Source: Erysipelotrichales bacterium
GTDB lineage: Bacteria > Bacillota_I > Bacilli_A > Acholeplasmatales > WRBM01
DNA: 64,000 bases
Assembly (NCBI GenBank): GCA_009784525.1
Contig: WRBM01000002.1
Span: forward strand, 1-64,000
Reading direction: 5' to 3'
Shown here piece after piece: positions 53,134 to 63,212 of this stretch. The translations under genes and the position numbers were made by a program. How positions within the stretch are numbered: position 1 is the first letter of the stretch; every line of letters begins with the position of its first letter. The notes below the pieces were generated by a model. The model was given only the letters and a program-made list of their open reading frames with translations. It did no database searches and was not told the DNA's origin.

Positions 53134-54420
53134 TTATCTTCTCTTATATTGGTTGTAATTTTTTGGCTGACTATCTGGTTTTCTTACTCTATAAATTCCT
53201 ACATCTAAAAATGGTGGTAATCCTTCGGTCTTATCTTCAATCAAAATAAATTTAGCATACAGCTCTTTATCACCAGTAGTTTCAATAATGGTTATAATAT
53301 TTCCATGAAATTGTGGATTATCGAACCAACCCATGAATAAATGATCTTTCTTAACTGCTTTGTTTAATTTCAAAGGTAATTCAGAATCCGTAAAACTTGT
53401 TGGATTATTCGGATTTGTTCCGCCGTCTAAATGATAAGTAATTTTTGATGCAGTCTCAAAGCGGGCGTAAAGATTTTTATCGCCGCCTTTAGTGATTGCA
53501 GAAATAATCACACCCTTAAACTCTGGATTGTCATACCAACCAATAAATTTATAGTTTTCTTTAACTGGGCTTCCTAAAGTCAGCGGTAATTGATTATTGC
53601 TAAAACTCTCAGGATTAGTATTTTGTGTTGCGCCATTTAAATGATAGCTAACTTTATGCTCTTTTTCAAAACGAGCATAAAAGTCTTTATTGCCTTTTGT
53701 ATCAGTAGAAATTTCTGTGATTGGCTTTCCTAGAAAGGTAGAATTGTTATACCAACCAACAAACTTATATCCTTCTTTAGTTGCTGCGGATAATTTAAGT
53801 GGAAGTTGTGATTTAGTATAACTTTCTTTATTTTCCGGATTATTAATGCCATCTTTAAAATGATAGTTAATCCTATACTCTTCTTCAGGTTCTAACCAAC
53901 GGGCATAAAGAACTTTATTACCAGTTTCAGTAATATCGGTAACTTTAGCTGTGTTAAAATCTAAAGAATGATACCAGCCGCCAAAAACATAGCCTTCACA
54001 AAAAGGATCTTTTAAATTAAGAGGCAGTTGCGCAAAAGAAAATACTTGCGGATTTTGCGGATGATTGATTCCATCTCCTAAATGATAGGTCAGATAATAC
54101 TCATTACTTAAAGGATCACTGACCGTTACCTGACAAGTTTTAAAATTAGTCTTATCTTCTGCGGCTTTAACTCTTAGAGTCGTTGTGCCAAAACCAATTC
54201 CTTTTACTTTTCCATCAATATAAGTTGCGACGTTACTATTATCGGTATAATAGGCAATCGGAATAACCTGATCAGTAAAAACCACAGGTAAAACTTTTTC
54301 TTCACCAATCGCTAGAGAAATTGTTGTTTCTGCAAGATTGAATTCAATCTTTTCAGTTTTTTTGCAAGCTGATAAGTTAAATAAAGCCAAAAAAGCTAGA
54401 ACAATTAATGTTTTTTTCAT
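53134..54420 (-). CDS. Surface lipoprotein with Ig-like and InlB B-repeat domains
   Basis: 428 residues. Signal peptide KKTLIVLAFLALFNLSAC with a lipobox ending at C19, so the protein is anchored by lipid. A BIG2-type domain (residues 28-105) is followed by four InlB B-repeats of about 70 residues, each with a YHL(D/N/K)G opening and a GY.F.GWY...F ending. A short basic tail (KPKNYNQYKRR) closes it. InlB repeats occur in adhesins of host-associated bacteria, so attachment is a reasonable guess. SD AAGGAG is ideal. Confidence 0.88.
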   Translation of the reverse strand: MKKTLIVLAFLALFNLSACKKTEKIEFNLAETTISLAIGEEKVLPVVFTDQVIPIAYYTDNSNVATYIDGKVKGIGFGTTTLRVKAAEDKTNFKTCQVTVSDPLSNEYYLTYHLGDGINHPQNPQVFSFAQLPLNLKDPFCEGYVFGGWYHSLDFNTAKVTDITETGNKVLYARWLEPEEEYRINYHFKDGINNPENKESYTKSQLPLKLSAATKEGYKFVGWYNNSTFLGKPITEISTDTKGNKDFYARFEKEHKVSYHLNGATQNTNPESFSNNQLPLTLGSPVKENYKFIGWYDNPEFKGVIISAITKGGDKNLYARFETASKITYHLDGGTNPNNPTSFTDSELPLKLNKAVKKDHLFMGWFDNPQFHGNIITIIETTGDKELYAKFILIEDKTEGLPPFLDVGIYRVRKPDSQPKNYNQYKRR

Positions 54421-54540
54421 ATTTATTACTCCTTTTATTGCTTATATTTTGCCTCAAAATACATTTGCCATCATTTTTTTCACGGAATTTTCTTCAGATT
54501 GGAGCAAAATATGATATTACCTAACCGTTAAATTTAAAAT

Positions 54541-54566
54541 AGCATAATTTCTATATTTGTTATGCT
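54541..54566 (-). terminator. Weak terminator after the DUF2339 gene
   Basis: AGCATAA and TTATGCT pair around a 12-base AT-rich loop on the minus strand and are followed by ATTTTAAATTT. Confidence 0.45.
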
Positions 54567-54580
54567 TAATCTTTTAAACT

Positions 54581-57151
54581 TTATTGCTCAGCCAGCTCCT
54601 TATTTAACTTTTGATAAATAAAGGAAATAAGCATCAAAATCAGTCCTAGAGAAATATAGGAAATTGTTCTCATTTCCGTTGATAATCCCCAAGTATCGAC
54701 GATCAATAATTTTGCGACTGAAGCCATTGATAGAAATAGTCCTGCTTTTCGAACAGGTTTGTTTTTAAGCCTAAAGCCAGCAACAATCCAAATAAAGGCA
54801 ATGCCTGCATAAATTAGACTAATTATTGCACTACTGAAAGCCACATTAGCTTGCACAATCATTAACTGAGTTACTATAAAGAGAAAATAAGAAGATATAA
54901 TTACGATTTTAAGCGGTTCATATTCTTTTTTACCATCAAGCAAATCAACAGTCTCGTTAATCGCGAATAAAGCCAAAATAAGCGTTATAGCATTTAAAAT
55001 CATTAATCCTAAAACATTAGAATATGGAAATGCGTTAAAAACACTAAGCCAGATAATTCCGATTATATTAATACAAATCGCTATTTTCCGTACTCTCTTA
55101 TCATAGATTTCAAAAAATCTTTTTATCGCAAACGCAAAAGCAAAGGTAATTAAGATTAAAAACATTTGCGTTCCAAAGAAATTGAGACTATCCATAAACC
55201 AACCAAAAATTACAAGTGATATTAGCCATAAATTAATAAGATTAAGATTTTTATAGATTAGTAGCCAGTCAATTTTAATTGCTTGTGATGCATTTAGCGG
55301 ATTTAAGTTTTCGGTCATCCACTCAAATTTCTTCGCTGGCAAATTATCATATATAATCATTAATGTCGCAATAATAGCTGCGAATAAAGACACTGCCAAA
55401 AGTCCGCTATGCATATTTCTATCAAGTTCTGTAACTATAATGGTAATTACCCATAAGCCAGTAAGTCCGATAAAATGCAAAAGATTAGCTAATTTCTTTG
55501 TTGCGATATCAGACCATATTTTGACTTTAGCATATAAAAAGGCTAAACCGAAAGTTATTACAATAAATAAAATTGAAACTATGTAATCTACCGCTACCGG
55601 ATTATGAAAAAATCTAACCGTATATCTAAAAATTAGATATAATAAAAAAATCCATAAATTAGTAAATACCAAAAATTTATAGCCTTGTTCATAACCTTTG
55701 TTAGTTCTTCCTTTTAAAATATAACAACTTAAAATAATTAAAATAGCCATTGTGAACAAGAAATAATTAAGGGTAAATTGTGACCATATAATAAAATGAT
55801 TAATTGCTAAAGAAACTCCCGATAAACCTAAGATTGCTATTCCTATATATTCAACACCTCTACGATTCCTTAATATTCCAAATGCAGCTAGAAGCACTGA
55901 CTGGAAAAGCCAAGCTATCGCAAACCATTCTTTGTCGAAGAAAAAAGGCACAAACAAAACACAGAAAGTTATTGAGGTTAAAGAAAATAAGATTTGTAAA
56001 TCTTTATTAGCAAACAAACGCTTAGCAAAAAATGCTAGACTTGCATAAATAATCGCAAATAGTAAAGATAAAATTGCCTGTAAATTATTATCATCTAGTT
56101 TACTTGCGATTAAAAAGATAACAATTGAACTAACTAAGGTATTTGTGATGACTATCGAAAGATCAAGTTTGCTTATTTCTTCTTTTGTACGATATGAAGC
56201 AATCAACGGTAAGGCTGTATAAAGAAAGAAAGCAAAACAAGCATAATATAAAGTTATTGAGGCATTTGCTTGAATAATAAAACCTAAATAGATTGTAGCG
56301 GCTATTGTTAATCCAAGTCCGATTAAATTCATTATTGACCACTTGCGACTAAGGGCGATTATCAGCGAAAACGCTGCTAAAATCAGGAAATAAATAATTA
56401 AACTAATTAAGAGGGGATTAATTGCTTCATGAAGAGCAAAAATTGGCAAGTAACCACCAATGATGGCGAAACAGCCAATTACCTGAGCTTTATATTTTGT
56501 GGCCAGAAAGACGCTAAATATTGTAGTAACTATACTACATATCAAAGCAACATACATATTTAATGTTTCTAATCCAAAAAAGCTAACAGCAATCGCAACA
56601 TAAACCAAAGCTACACCTGTCGCAGATACTCCTATTGAAAAAGTATCTGACTTTTTGCGGTTCAGAAAAATACCAAGTCCAATTACACTAAACGCAAACA
56701 AAAATATTATTATTGTCCTAAAAGTTGGATGAAATCCGTCAAAGGCTGCTGTAGCGATTGTGCCTATAATAATAAGGATTGCGCCAATTCTGTTTAGCAA
56801 ATTAACACCAACCCAATTTTCATTTTTGATTATAGCTTTTCTTTCCTTTTTGATTTTAGGGCTTCTTTCTTTTTTGACTATAGTCTCAAATTCGGATGCT
56901 TTAAATATTTGATTAGGTTTTGAGTTGATTGTAAAATGAATCGTTTCAACTTCAGTTTCAATAACAGAAGTTTCCTCTGTCAATATCTTCTTTTTTTCCA
57001 GCATTTCGCGCTTAGTAGTTATAAGTGCTTCAAGCTTTTCAGAAAGTTTTTTAATGATTATTTTTTGGTTTCCTATTTCTTTACGCATTTCATATATTAA
57101 AATAGCTAAAACTCCCACTATAATAAAAAGTATAAATATCCATGCTCCCAT
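54581..57151 (-). CDS. DUF2339 polytopic membrane protein
   Basis: About 856 residues. One N-terminal membrane segment (WIFILFIIVGVLAILIY) is followed by a helical, charged stretch of about 90 residues, probably a coiled coil (KLSEKLEALITTKREMLEKKK), and then more than 20 hydrophobic segments to the end. NWVGVNLLNRIGAI before the second segment is the DUF2339 mark. Function is unknown in this family. The track start is a GTG; ATG 57151 has AGGTG six bases upstream and is chosen. A TATGATATCATA palindrome lies upstream. Confidence 0.8.
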   Translation of the reverse strand: MGAWIFILFIIVGVLAILIYEMRKEIGNQKIIIKKLSEKLEALITTKREMLEKKKILTEETSVIETEVETIHFTINSKPNQIFKASEFETIVKKERSPKIKKERKAIIKNENWVGVNLLNRIGAILIIIGTIATAAFDGFHPTFRTIIIFLFAFSVIGLGIFLNRKKSDTFSIGVSATGVALVYVAIAVSFFGLETLNMYVALICSIVTTIFSVFLATKYKAQVIGCFAIIGGYLPIFALHEAINPLLISLIIYFLILAAFSLIIALSRKWSIMNLIGLGLTIAATIYLGFIIQANASITLYYACFAFFLYTALPLIASYRTKEEISKLDLSIVITNTLVSSIVIFLIASKLDDNNLQAILSLLFAIIYASLAFFAKRLFANKDLQILFSLTSITFCVLFVPFFFDKEWFAIAWLFQSVLLAAFGILRNRRGVEYIGIAILGLSGVSLAINHFIIWSQFTLNYFLFTMAILIILSCYILKGRTNKGYEQGYKFLVFTNLWIFLLYLIFRYTVRFFHNPVAVDYIVSILFIVITFGLAFLYAKVKIWSDIATKKLANLLHFIGLTGLWVITIIVTELDRNMHSGLLAVSLFAAIIATLMIIYDNLPAKKFEWMTENLNPLNASQAIKIDWLLIYKNLNLINLWLISLVIFGWFMDSLNFFGTQMFLILITFAFAFAIKRFFEIYDKRVRKIAICINIIGIIWLSVFNAFPYSNVLGLMILNAITLILALFAINETVDLLDGKKEYEPLKIVIISSYFLFIVTQLMIVQANVAFSSAIISLIYAGIAFIWIVAGFRLKNKPVRKAGLFLSMASVAKLLIVDTWGLSTEMRTISYISLGLILMLISFIYQKLNKELAEQ

Positions 57152-57364
57152 AATTGACACCTTTCCTTATCTCTAGTTTATATGATATCATAAATTGAGA
57201 GCATGTTAAATAAAGCTGACATTTTGAGAGAGCGTATTCTCTTTAAACGAGAATTTAGGATAAAGAAGTTCTAAAAACACATTTAGTAAATTCACCTCAG
57301 TTTTTATACGAAATTCCAAGCCAATCTGTAAAAGTGTTGTTAGCCACTAATGTTACTCTTGGGC

Positions 57365-57408
57365 AAAAACAAAAAACACCAATTCCAATAAAGAAAATTA
57401 GTGTTTTT
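57365..57408 (-). terminator. Terminator of the collagen-like gene
   Basis: AAAAACAC and GTGTTTTT form the stem, extended by AATT pairs, with a T tract on the minus strand. It starts six bases after the stop. Confidence 0.75.
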
Positions 57409-57413
57409 ATAGA

Positions 57414-58991
57414 TTAGGCGATTCTAAAAACCGTTAAATTACCGATTGTCCAGGTTTGTGATGCGTAAGTTAAATTTGATCCACCGACATTTATTGGATT
57501 CCATGATGTATTTCCAACTTGAACTAAAGTACCAGCTGCTAAATATGTTAAAAGCATACCTGTCACTGAAGAATAACCACTTAATGTATTGAATGTTTCA
57601 AAAGCTGCTGGCTCACCAACCCCATTTAAAGTTATATTAAAAGCTCCAGCTTGACCGCCATCAACATTGACTTTATAACTAATATAATAAATTCCAGCAT
57701 TAGCAACTTGAATACCATTATTGATTAGCGAAGTATTTAAACTAGAACCAAAAGTAGTGTATGGGACATTACCAGCTACTGGAATTGTCGCCGTTGTCCA
57801 ATTTGGACTGGACGCAAAGCCATAAGCTGAAGCCAGTACTCCTTGGGGACCTTGGGGACCAGTTGCGCCTGTTGGACCAACCGGACCTTGAGGACCCGTT
57901 AATCCTTGAATTCCTTGCGGACCTGTGGCACCTGCAGCACCAGTTGGACCGGTTGCGCCGATTGGTCCTTGGGGACCAGCTGGGCCTGTTGATCCTTGCG
58001 TTCCTTGCGGACCTGGTATGCCTTGGGGACCAGGAATTCCTTGCGGACCGGCAATAGCACCAATATTTATCCAAGCACCAGAAACTGCATCCCAAACATA
58101 AAGATCAGGACTAACATAGTAAAATTCGCCTGGTACTCCAACTGGTACATTTAATTCTAAAGTTGCTAAATCCGGATATGAGCCAACAATAGTTCCAACA
58201 GTACCTGCTGGACCGATTGGTCCTTGGGGACCAGTTGCTTGAATACCTGTATCAACCAGACCAACAAACCAGTTACCATTAGTACCGATATAAGGTATTT
58301 CAGCATCTGTTCCATCACTTCCTGTTGCACCTTGAAGACTTAACAACCATTCTGCTTCTGTTCCGATAAAACCATCCGCAACAGCTACCTCATAAGCTGA
58401 TAAGCCCTCTAAACCTTGGGGACCGATTGGTCCTGCTGGTCCAATTGGACCTTGAATTCCTGCCGGACCTGCTGGGCCAGCAATACCTTGTGTTCCCTGT
58501 AGACTAGCAAGCCATTCATTTATTGTACCAGTAAAACCCTGGTCAACAGCTATTTGATAAGCTGACTCACCGTGAATGCCTTGCGGGCCTGTTGCACCTA
58601 CTGCACCAGCAGGACCCGTTGCGCCGATTGAACCTTGCGGACCAGCTGGTCCGGTTTCACCTTGAATGCTTAAAAGCCATTCCTCTTCCGTACCAACAAA
58701 TCCTTCAGCTACAGCAATTTCAAAAGCTGATAAGCCGTTTTTGCCTTGCGGACCAGGAAGCCCTCTTTGACCACGTGGACCTTCTATCCCTCTAGGTCCC
58801 TGTTCACCTCTTGGTCCTCTTTCTCCGCGTTCTCCTTTTTGGCCTGCTTCACCTTTGGGTCCTATTGGACCTCTAGGCCCCGGAGGACCAACTGGACCGC
58901 GTCTTTCGTCACAACTATTGTTACATCTTTCTGTAGGACGTAACCATTGATTATTTTCACCGTGGCTTTTGCCACAACAATTACGAGACAT
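57414..58991 (-). CDS. BclA-like collagen-repeat protein
   Basis: About 525 residues. After a cysteine- and charge-rich N-terminus (residues 1-32) come Gly-X-Y collagen stretches with many proline and arginine residues, cut three times by a 25-residue insert ([19 protein letters not shown] type), an [10 protein letters not shown] segment and a [17 protein letters not shown] segment. The last 140 residues form a C1q/BclA-C-like jelly-roll head ([14 protein letters not shown]). No signal peptide or sorting motif. Bacillus exosporium filaments look like this. The ATG at 58991 has AAGGAG at 13 bases; a TTG closer to it is too near. Confidence 0.85.
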   Translation of the reverse strand: MSRNCCGKSHGENNQWLRPTERCNNSCDERRGPVGPPGPRGPIGPKGEAGQKGERGERGPRGEQGPRGIEGPRGQRGLPGPQGKNGLSAFEIAVAEGFVGTEEEWLLSIQGETGPAGPQGSIGATGPAGAVGATGPQGIHGESAYQIAVDQGFTGTINEWLASLQGTQGIAGPAGPAGIQGPIGPAGPIGPQGLEGLSAYEVAVADGFIGTEAEWLLSLQGATGSDGTDAEIPYIGTNGNWFVGLVDTGIQATGPQGPIGPAGTVGTIVGSYPDLATLELNVPVGVPGEFYYVSPDLYVWDAVSGAWINIGAIAGPQGIPGPQGIPGPQGTQGSTGPAGPQGPIGATGPTGAAGATGPQGIQGLTGPQGPVGPTGATGPQGPQGVLASAYGFASSPNWTTATIPVAGNVPYTTFGSSLNTSLINNGIQVANAGIYYISYKVNVDGGQAGAFNITLNGVGEPAAFETFNTLSGYSSVTGMLLTYLAAGTLVQVGNTSWNPINVGGSNLTYASQTWTIGNLTVFRIA

Positions 58992-59085
58992 TTTATTTTT
59001 CAAACTCCTTAACTGTTATTATTACAACAGTACTCTAGTATATGTTTAAAAAATTGAGCGTCTTAGATTTTTCACCTACCTAACG

Positions 59086-59119
59086 AGAAAAAATAAAAAA
59101 CACCGAACTTTATTCAGTG
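59086..59119 (-). terminator. Terminator of the zinc-ribbon membrane gene
   Basis: CACTG and CGGTG (one G-U pair) around a nine-base loop, followed by TTTTTTATTTTTTC on the minus strand. Confidence 0.72.
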
Positions 59120-59143
59120 CTTTATCATGATAAATTTTTAAAT

Positions 59144-59539
59144 TTAGAATAGATTTGGGAATCCTAAACTGAGAAAAGTAAATACGGCAATAACCAAAAT
59201 TGAGATGTAAATAAGAACGATTGCTATTAAGCTAAGTCTTTTTAATGTTTCACTCTTCAGTTTATCTAAAAATACTTTTAAAGTTGGCGCTACTAGAAGC
59301 ATAACTAAAACATAAGTGCTAGCGATAGTGTAGCTGTTGCCATTTGTTTCTTCGCCAAATAAAGCTACAAAATAAGATACTAAAGCTGTTATTGTTAAAG
59401 TGAAAGCCAAAGCCAATAGACAGATACTTAAAAGTTTATAAGTTGATGTATCTGGCTTTGTTTCTACTTCCCCAGTTTGGCAAGCTTTACAGATACCTAA
59501 TAAGTCTTTTGATTCTTTACCACATTTATTGCAAATCAT
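59144..59539 (-). CDS. Zinc-ribbon membrane protein, unknown function
   Basis: About 131 residues. ICNKCGKES and GICKACQTG give two CxxC knuckles for zinc, followed after a short linker by three to four hydrophobic segments (LLSICLLALAFTLTITALVSY onward). Such proteins are common and uncharacterised. ATG 59539 has GAGGAG seven bases upstream and gives the usual zinc-ribbon opening; the track start is upstream without SD. Confidence 0.75.
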   Translation of the reverse strand: MICNKCGKESKDLLGICKACQTGEVETKPDTSTYKLLSICLLALAFTLTITALVSYFVALFGEETNGNSYTIASTYVLVMLLVAPTLKVFLDKLKSETLKRLSLIAIVLIYISILVIAVFTFLSLGFPNLF

Positions 59540-59601
59540 CTGATTTCTCCTCATTTTTTTAATTTAAGTTAAACTATTATACCATAAATTCAAGAAACTC
59601 T

Positions 59602-59970
59602 TTATTGTTTTTTAAAGATTTCAATAACCATTAAAAGCTTTTCTTCAAACTCCTTAAAAGTAGTGTTATCATTTATTTCCGTTCCGATTCTAAATTCTTT
59701 TTCTGAAATTAAAAGATTCTTAGCGATTAATTTATTTTCAGCTGATAAGCTTTCATAATTGCAGGTAATCCCTGGTAAGATTCCTCTTTCTTTTCCTGAA
59801 CCACAAGAAATAGTTTGGATATTCTTATCATATAAATTTTTCATCGGCTCTAAGAATAAGGGTGAACAAAATAAATGGATGGTTTCTCTATTAAATTCTT
59901 GATTACTGTCAACGTCTCTAGTTATATCGACTAGGTCTTTTGCAAGAGTAGTTTTGCTAAATTCTTTCAT
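59602..59970 (-). CDS. Protein of 122 residues paired with a DUF4143 ATPase, unknown function
   Basis: Starts on the stop codon of the ATPase gene (ATGA), with AAAGGAG seven bases upstream inside that gene, so the two are made together. The sequence has an acidic C-terminus (FKEFEEKLLMVIEIFKKQ) and a middle part with SCGSGKERGILPGITCNYE holding two cysteines. No membrane segment. I do not recognise a family; context suggests a partner or substrate of the ATPase. Confidence 0.6.
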   Translation of the reverse strand: MKEFSKTTLAKDLVDITRDVDSNQEFNRETIHLFCSPLFLEPMKNLYDKNIQTISCGSGKERGILPGITCNYESLSAENKLIAKNLLISEKEFRIGTEINDNTTFKEFEEKLLMVIEIFKKQ

Positions 59971-61286
59971 TTCATTTCTCCTTTAATTATTTCGATTGTT
60001 TTGCCTATTAAATAAAATGGAATATTTATTAAATTTTCATCTTTTTTATAGGAAAGGGCTGAATATCTAATTCTTAAGTCCGGATTGAATTTTTTATTAT
60101 AAGAATTAAAACTAACCGATGAAACATTTTCACTGGACTTTACTTCAACTGGGATAATATTCCCATTTTGATCTTGTATTAAAAAATCTATTTCGTAACG
60201 ATTTTCAAATGTAAAATATTTTAAATTATTAAATTGAATTGCTTTTAGTTGTTGTAAAACAAAATTTTCTGCTAATGCACCTTTAAACTGAAAACTATTA
60301 TCTAGCGTTATCATCTCGTTTGGAACATTTGCGATGTGCTTAAGTAACCCTGTATCAAAAACATAAAGTTTAAAGGCACTTAAATCCGCAAAAACTTTTA
60401 ACGGACATTCATTCTTCTTTGCCCGATAAAGTCTGTTAACTAAGCCAGAGGTCACAAGCCATTCAATTGCGGTTTCAAAGCTTCTAGCTCTTGCGCCTTT
60501 TTCAATATCGCCATACACAAATTTTTTATTCTCTTTTGCTAGTTGTGCAGGAATGTTTCTATAAATCATAAGTATTCTTTCTGGGTCAACTTTTCCATAG
60601 TGCTTTGTGAAGTCTCTTTCATATATTTTAACCAGTTCCTGTTGTTTCTGTTCTACATCATTAATATCTTTTGAATCAACCCAACTTTTAACCACTTCCG
60701 GCATTCCACCAATAAGCAAATATTTTTTATAAACATCTAAAAAGCGCGAATGAAAAGCTTCAAGTAATTTTAAATCATTAGAAGTAGCTTCATAAATATT
60801 TAATAGTTCTGGTTCTGTTGCGGTAAGAAACTCCTCAAAATCCATAGGTTTAATATCAATAATGTTTACTTGGCCAACTGGATGTGCAGATCCCTTAGAA
60901 AGATATACTCCTAAAAGACTTCCAGCAGAAATAATATAATATTCTTTAGCATCTTCATTAAAATACTTAAGGGAATTAAGAGCATTAGGACACTCTTGTA
61001 TTTCATCAAAAATAATTAGAGTTTTATTCGGTTCAATTTTTTTACCACGCGTAAGAGAAAGTCTTTCAATAATTACCGATGGATGTTTAGTATCTTCAAA
61101 GAAATTTTTGTACTTTATATCTTTATCAAAATTAATATAAAGCATATCAGTAAAATAGTTTTTTCCGAATTCCTGCATTAGCCAAGTTTTGCCAACTTGC
61201 CTTGCGCCTTCTAGGATAAGTGGTTTTCTATTTTCACTTTTTTTCCATTCTAACATTTTCTTTAATGCCTTGCGTTTCATTGCCAT
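59967..61286 (-). CDS. AAA ATPase with DUF4143 domain (AAA_14)
   Basis: About 439 residues. Walker A GARQVGKTWL near residue 30, Walker B LIIFDEIQECP near 88, SAGSLLG sensor, a winged helix, and the C-terminal DUF4143 part with YEIDFLIQDQNGN and PVEVKSS, whose D-E-K spacing resembles a PD-(D/E)xK nuclease fold. ATG 61286 has GGAG nine bases upstream. Distantly like the ATPase at 13.3-14.6 kb but not a close copy. Cellular role unknown. A small gene overlaps its stop. Confidence 0.84.
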   Translation of the reverse strand: MAMKRKALKKMLEWKKSENRKPLILEGARQVGKTWLMQEFGKNYFTDMLYINFDKDIKYKNFFEDTKHPSVIIERLSLTRGKKIEPNKTLIIFDEIQECPNALNSLKYFNEDAKEYYIISAGSLLGVYLSKGSAHPVGQVNIIDIKPMDFEEFLTATEPELLNIYEATSNDLKLLEAFHSRFLDVYKKYLLIGGMPEVVKSWVDSKDINDVEQKQQELVKIYERDFTKHYGKVDPERILMIYRNIPAQLAKENKKFVYGDIEKGARARSFETAIEWLVTSGLVNRLYRAKKNECPLKVFADLSAFKLYVFDTGLLKHIANVPNEMITLDNSFQFKGALAENFVLQQLKAIQFNNLKYFTFENRYEIDFLIQDQNGNIIPVEVKSSENVSSVSFNSYNKKFNPDLRIRYSALSYKKDENLINIPFYLIGKTIEIIKGEMK

Positions 61287-61605
61287 ATTAACACACTCCA
61301 CATCCTTATATTACCACAAATTCACAGTTTTATCAAGATTAAATGCCACAAATTAGCAAAGATAATAGATTAGATTGCCGCAAATATGCAATAAATTCTT
61401 TAGAGAGGTTTTTAACTTCAATGATATTGCATAAAAATAACGGTCAATCTCACTTGGTTGCCGCTATTTTTTCATATATTTTATTCTCTTTGATGTGCAA
61501 AAATCGTATTATTTTTTTTTGAGTTTAGTTAAAAAACGCTTTGCAATAAATGGCTTGTCACTGGTATAAATTCTAAGCGCACGACTGGCGAAATTAGCTT
61601 AATCA
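61287..61605. other. Gap between AlkC-like gene and DUF4143 ATPase
   Basis: About 320 AT-rich bases without a supportable gene. Holds a terminator (see 61430-61468) and a T-rich tract TTTTTTTTGAG. No promoter of note was found for the ATPase gene. Confidence 0.5.
61430..61468 (-). terminator. Terminator downstream of the AlkC-like gene
   Basis: AATAGCGG(CAA) and (TTG)ACCGTTATT pair with one G-U and one bulge on the minus strand, then TTTTATGC. About 140 bases past the alkC stop. Confidence 0.6.
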
Positions 61606-62700
61606 TTATTTTTTCAGTTCAAACTCTAACTTGCCCTGAGGATTTCCATTCACAATTAATGTAATTCCATGAATACCAGGATAATGTTTTCTAACACTAA
61701 CATCTTCAAAAGAGTGCTTTCTTGTATAAGTCTTAACTTCTGCCTCTTTTAAGAGAATTTCGGAAATTTTAAACACTTTTTGGCTTGTTTTACCAGTGGC
61801 TTTGACATAATCAACTCCATATTCTAATCTTACCTTAATTGCTTTTTTAGCTTTCAGTGTAAAAGAAAATATAATATCCTCACCAATAGAAATTGCTTTT
61901 TGTTCTATTGCAAAATCACTAACTTCTACGGAATCAGTATCATCACAACCAAATAAAGCTAATACTTCACGATTACCTTTTTTAAGTAAAGTCCTACAGC
62001 CATGTTTCACAATCCAATCAAGTTCTTTATTCTTGCCGTACCACTCCTTGGCAACTTTTATAACTATTTCTGGATGTGTTTTGGAAATATCATTTAAATT
62101 ATTAGCGACACTTTTTCTAACGTAAATCGCTGGATCATTTTTTAATTGTTCAAGAATTGGCAATACTGGTGTCGGATCTTTTTTCAAGTTTGGAATTCCC
62201 ATACCCCAAGGTAAAGCCGGACGACAACCTTCGCTAGAAAGTCTTCTAACATGCTCACAATCACTTTTTGACCATTCATACATCTGTGCCATCATTTTTG
62301 TCTGATTTTTGACTATAAATGGTCTTACTGCAAACTCTGCAGATGAATGTTTAGTATATCTGGCCATTGCGCCAATCGAAATATCCCAGTTTTCATCATC
62401 TAATCCATAGAGCTCAACAAATGATGGAAAGAACCAACAAAACTCTTCTAACCAATTTCCATAGCTAGCTATAACTTTATCAATAATAGAAATAGCTTCT
62501 TTATAATCTTGCGGTAAATATTTCTTTAAGTTTTCGGCAATTCTATTAACTCTTTGTTTTAATTCTAAACTTTCCCATGTTTCATCTATAATTGATTGAA
62601 TAAATTCATTTGTCTGAAACGATTCATAATAAACTTTAATATCAGCTGCTAATTTATCAACAACTTTTTTACTTACTAAATTTTTAAACGGTTCTCCCAT
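61606..62700 (-). CDS. AlkC-like DNA alkylation repair protein with Ig-like domain
   Basis: 364 residues. The first 230 are helical ALK/HEAT repeats as in AlkC and AlkD glycosylases, which flip out or excise 3-methyladenine; ISIGAMARYTKHSSAEFAVRPF and WIVKHGCRTLLKKGN are characteristic. The last 120 residues (SIGEDIIFSFTLKAKKAIKVRLEY onward) form an Ig-like beta domain, as seen in one branch of AlkC. SD AAAGGAG is ideal. It lies in accessory DNA and may have been acquired. Confidence 0.85.
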   Translation of the reverse strand: MGEPFKNLVSKKVVDKLAADIKVYYESFQTNEFIQSIIDETWESLELKQRVNRIAENLKKYLPQDYKEAISIIDKVIASYGNWLEEFCWFFPSFVELYGLDDENWDISIGAMARYTKHSSAEFAVRPFIVKNQTKMMAQMYEWSKSDCEHVRRLSSEGCRPALPWGMGIPNLKKDPTPVLPILEQLKNDPAIYVRKSVANNLNDISKTHPEIVIKVAKEWYGKNKELDWIVKHGCRTLLKKGNREVLALFGCDDTDSVEVSDFAIEQKAISIGEDIIFSFTLKAKKAIKVRLEYGVDYVKATGKTSQKVFKISEILLKEAEVKTYTRKHSFEDVSVRKHYPGIHGITLIVNGNPQGKLEFELKK

Positions 62701-62772
62701 ATATTACTCCTTTAATATTTTTTTACTGATTTTTTAAAAAAAACTTTTCAATAAGCATCTTGTAAATATACT

Positions 62773-62850
62773 TTAGATATCACTCGACACGAACAAGTAC
62801 ACCTCTATCAACCTTTTATACTCTACTCCGTTCGGACAAAGTTGTTTTTA
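62773..62850 (-). pseudogene. Fragment of a type I restriction specificity gene (hsdS)
   Basis: Straight after the end of the RhuM remnant, the minus strand codes in frame for KQLCPNGVEYKRLIEVYLF before a stop. LCPxGVEYKxLGEV is the typical opening of an HsdS target-recognition domain. Only about 25 codons remain. Confidence 0.55.
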
Positions 62851-63132
62851 ATTCGCCAAATTTACTCTATTACCAACAGCTATGGTTGTCGCAAGGTTGT
62901 AGTGCATAGTGTTGTAAGTTTTGCCATCTGCAGCAGTTATCCGGAAATTCCGGATAACTGAATCTCCTTCGAGTTCACTATCGCTAAAAATGTTCTTCAA
63001 GTGTTCGCTGATAGTTCTAATATCAACATCATAAAGTTTACCCGTCATCTTTTGTGTAAGCTAAACATTTTCTTCAGCATAAACTGCTTCTGACAATGTC
63101 GTGCTTCTTAACCTTAACTATTTTTTGCTCAT
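62848..63132 (-). pseudogene. Decayed rhuM-family gene
   Basis: The 66-codon ORF DVDIRTISEHLKNIFSDSEL...DGKTYNTMHYNL...VGNRVN is the middle of a RhuM-type protein. Just upstream, in the same frame, EENV-stop-LTQK lines up with the family's VWLTQ block with the tryptophan codon changed to TAG. The likely original start, ATG 63132 behind GGGAGG, runs into TAG after four codons in its present frame. The C-terminal part is missing. RhuM genes often travel with type I restriction systems. Confidence 0.7.
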
Positions 63133-63212
63133 ATTTATCCTCCCAAAATTTAGTGTGAACTACTCGAACAATTGCGATTGATAAAAATCTTATCTATCCT
63201 TATAATCGAAGC

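Noticed and set aside
57769-58095. ORFs opposite or within the collagen-like gene
   Set aside because: Low-complexity shadows of the Gly-X-Y repeat.
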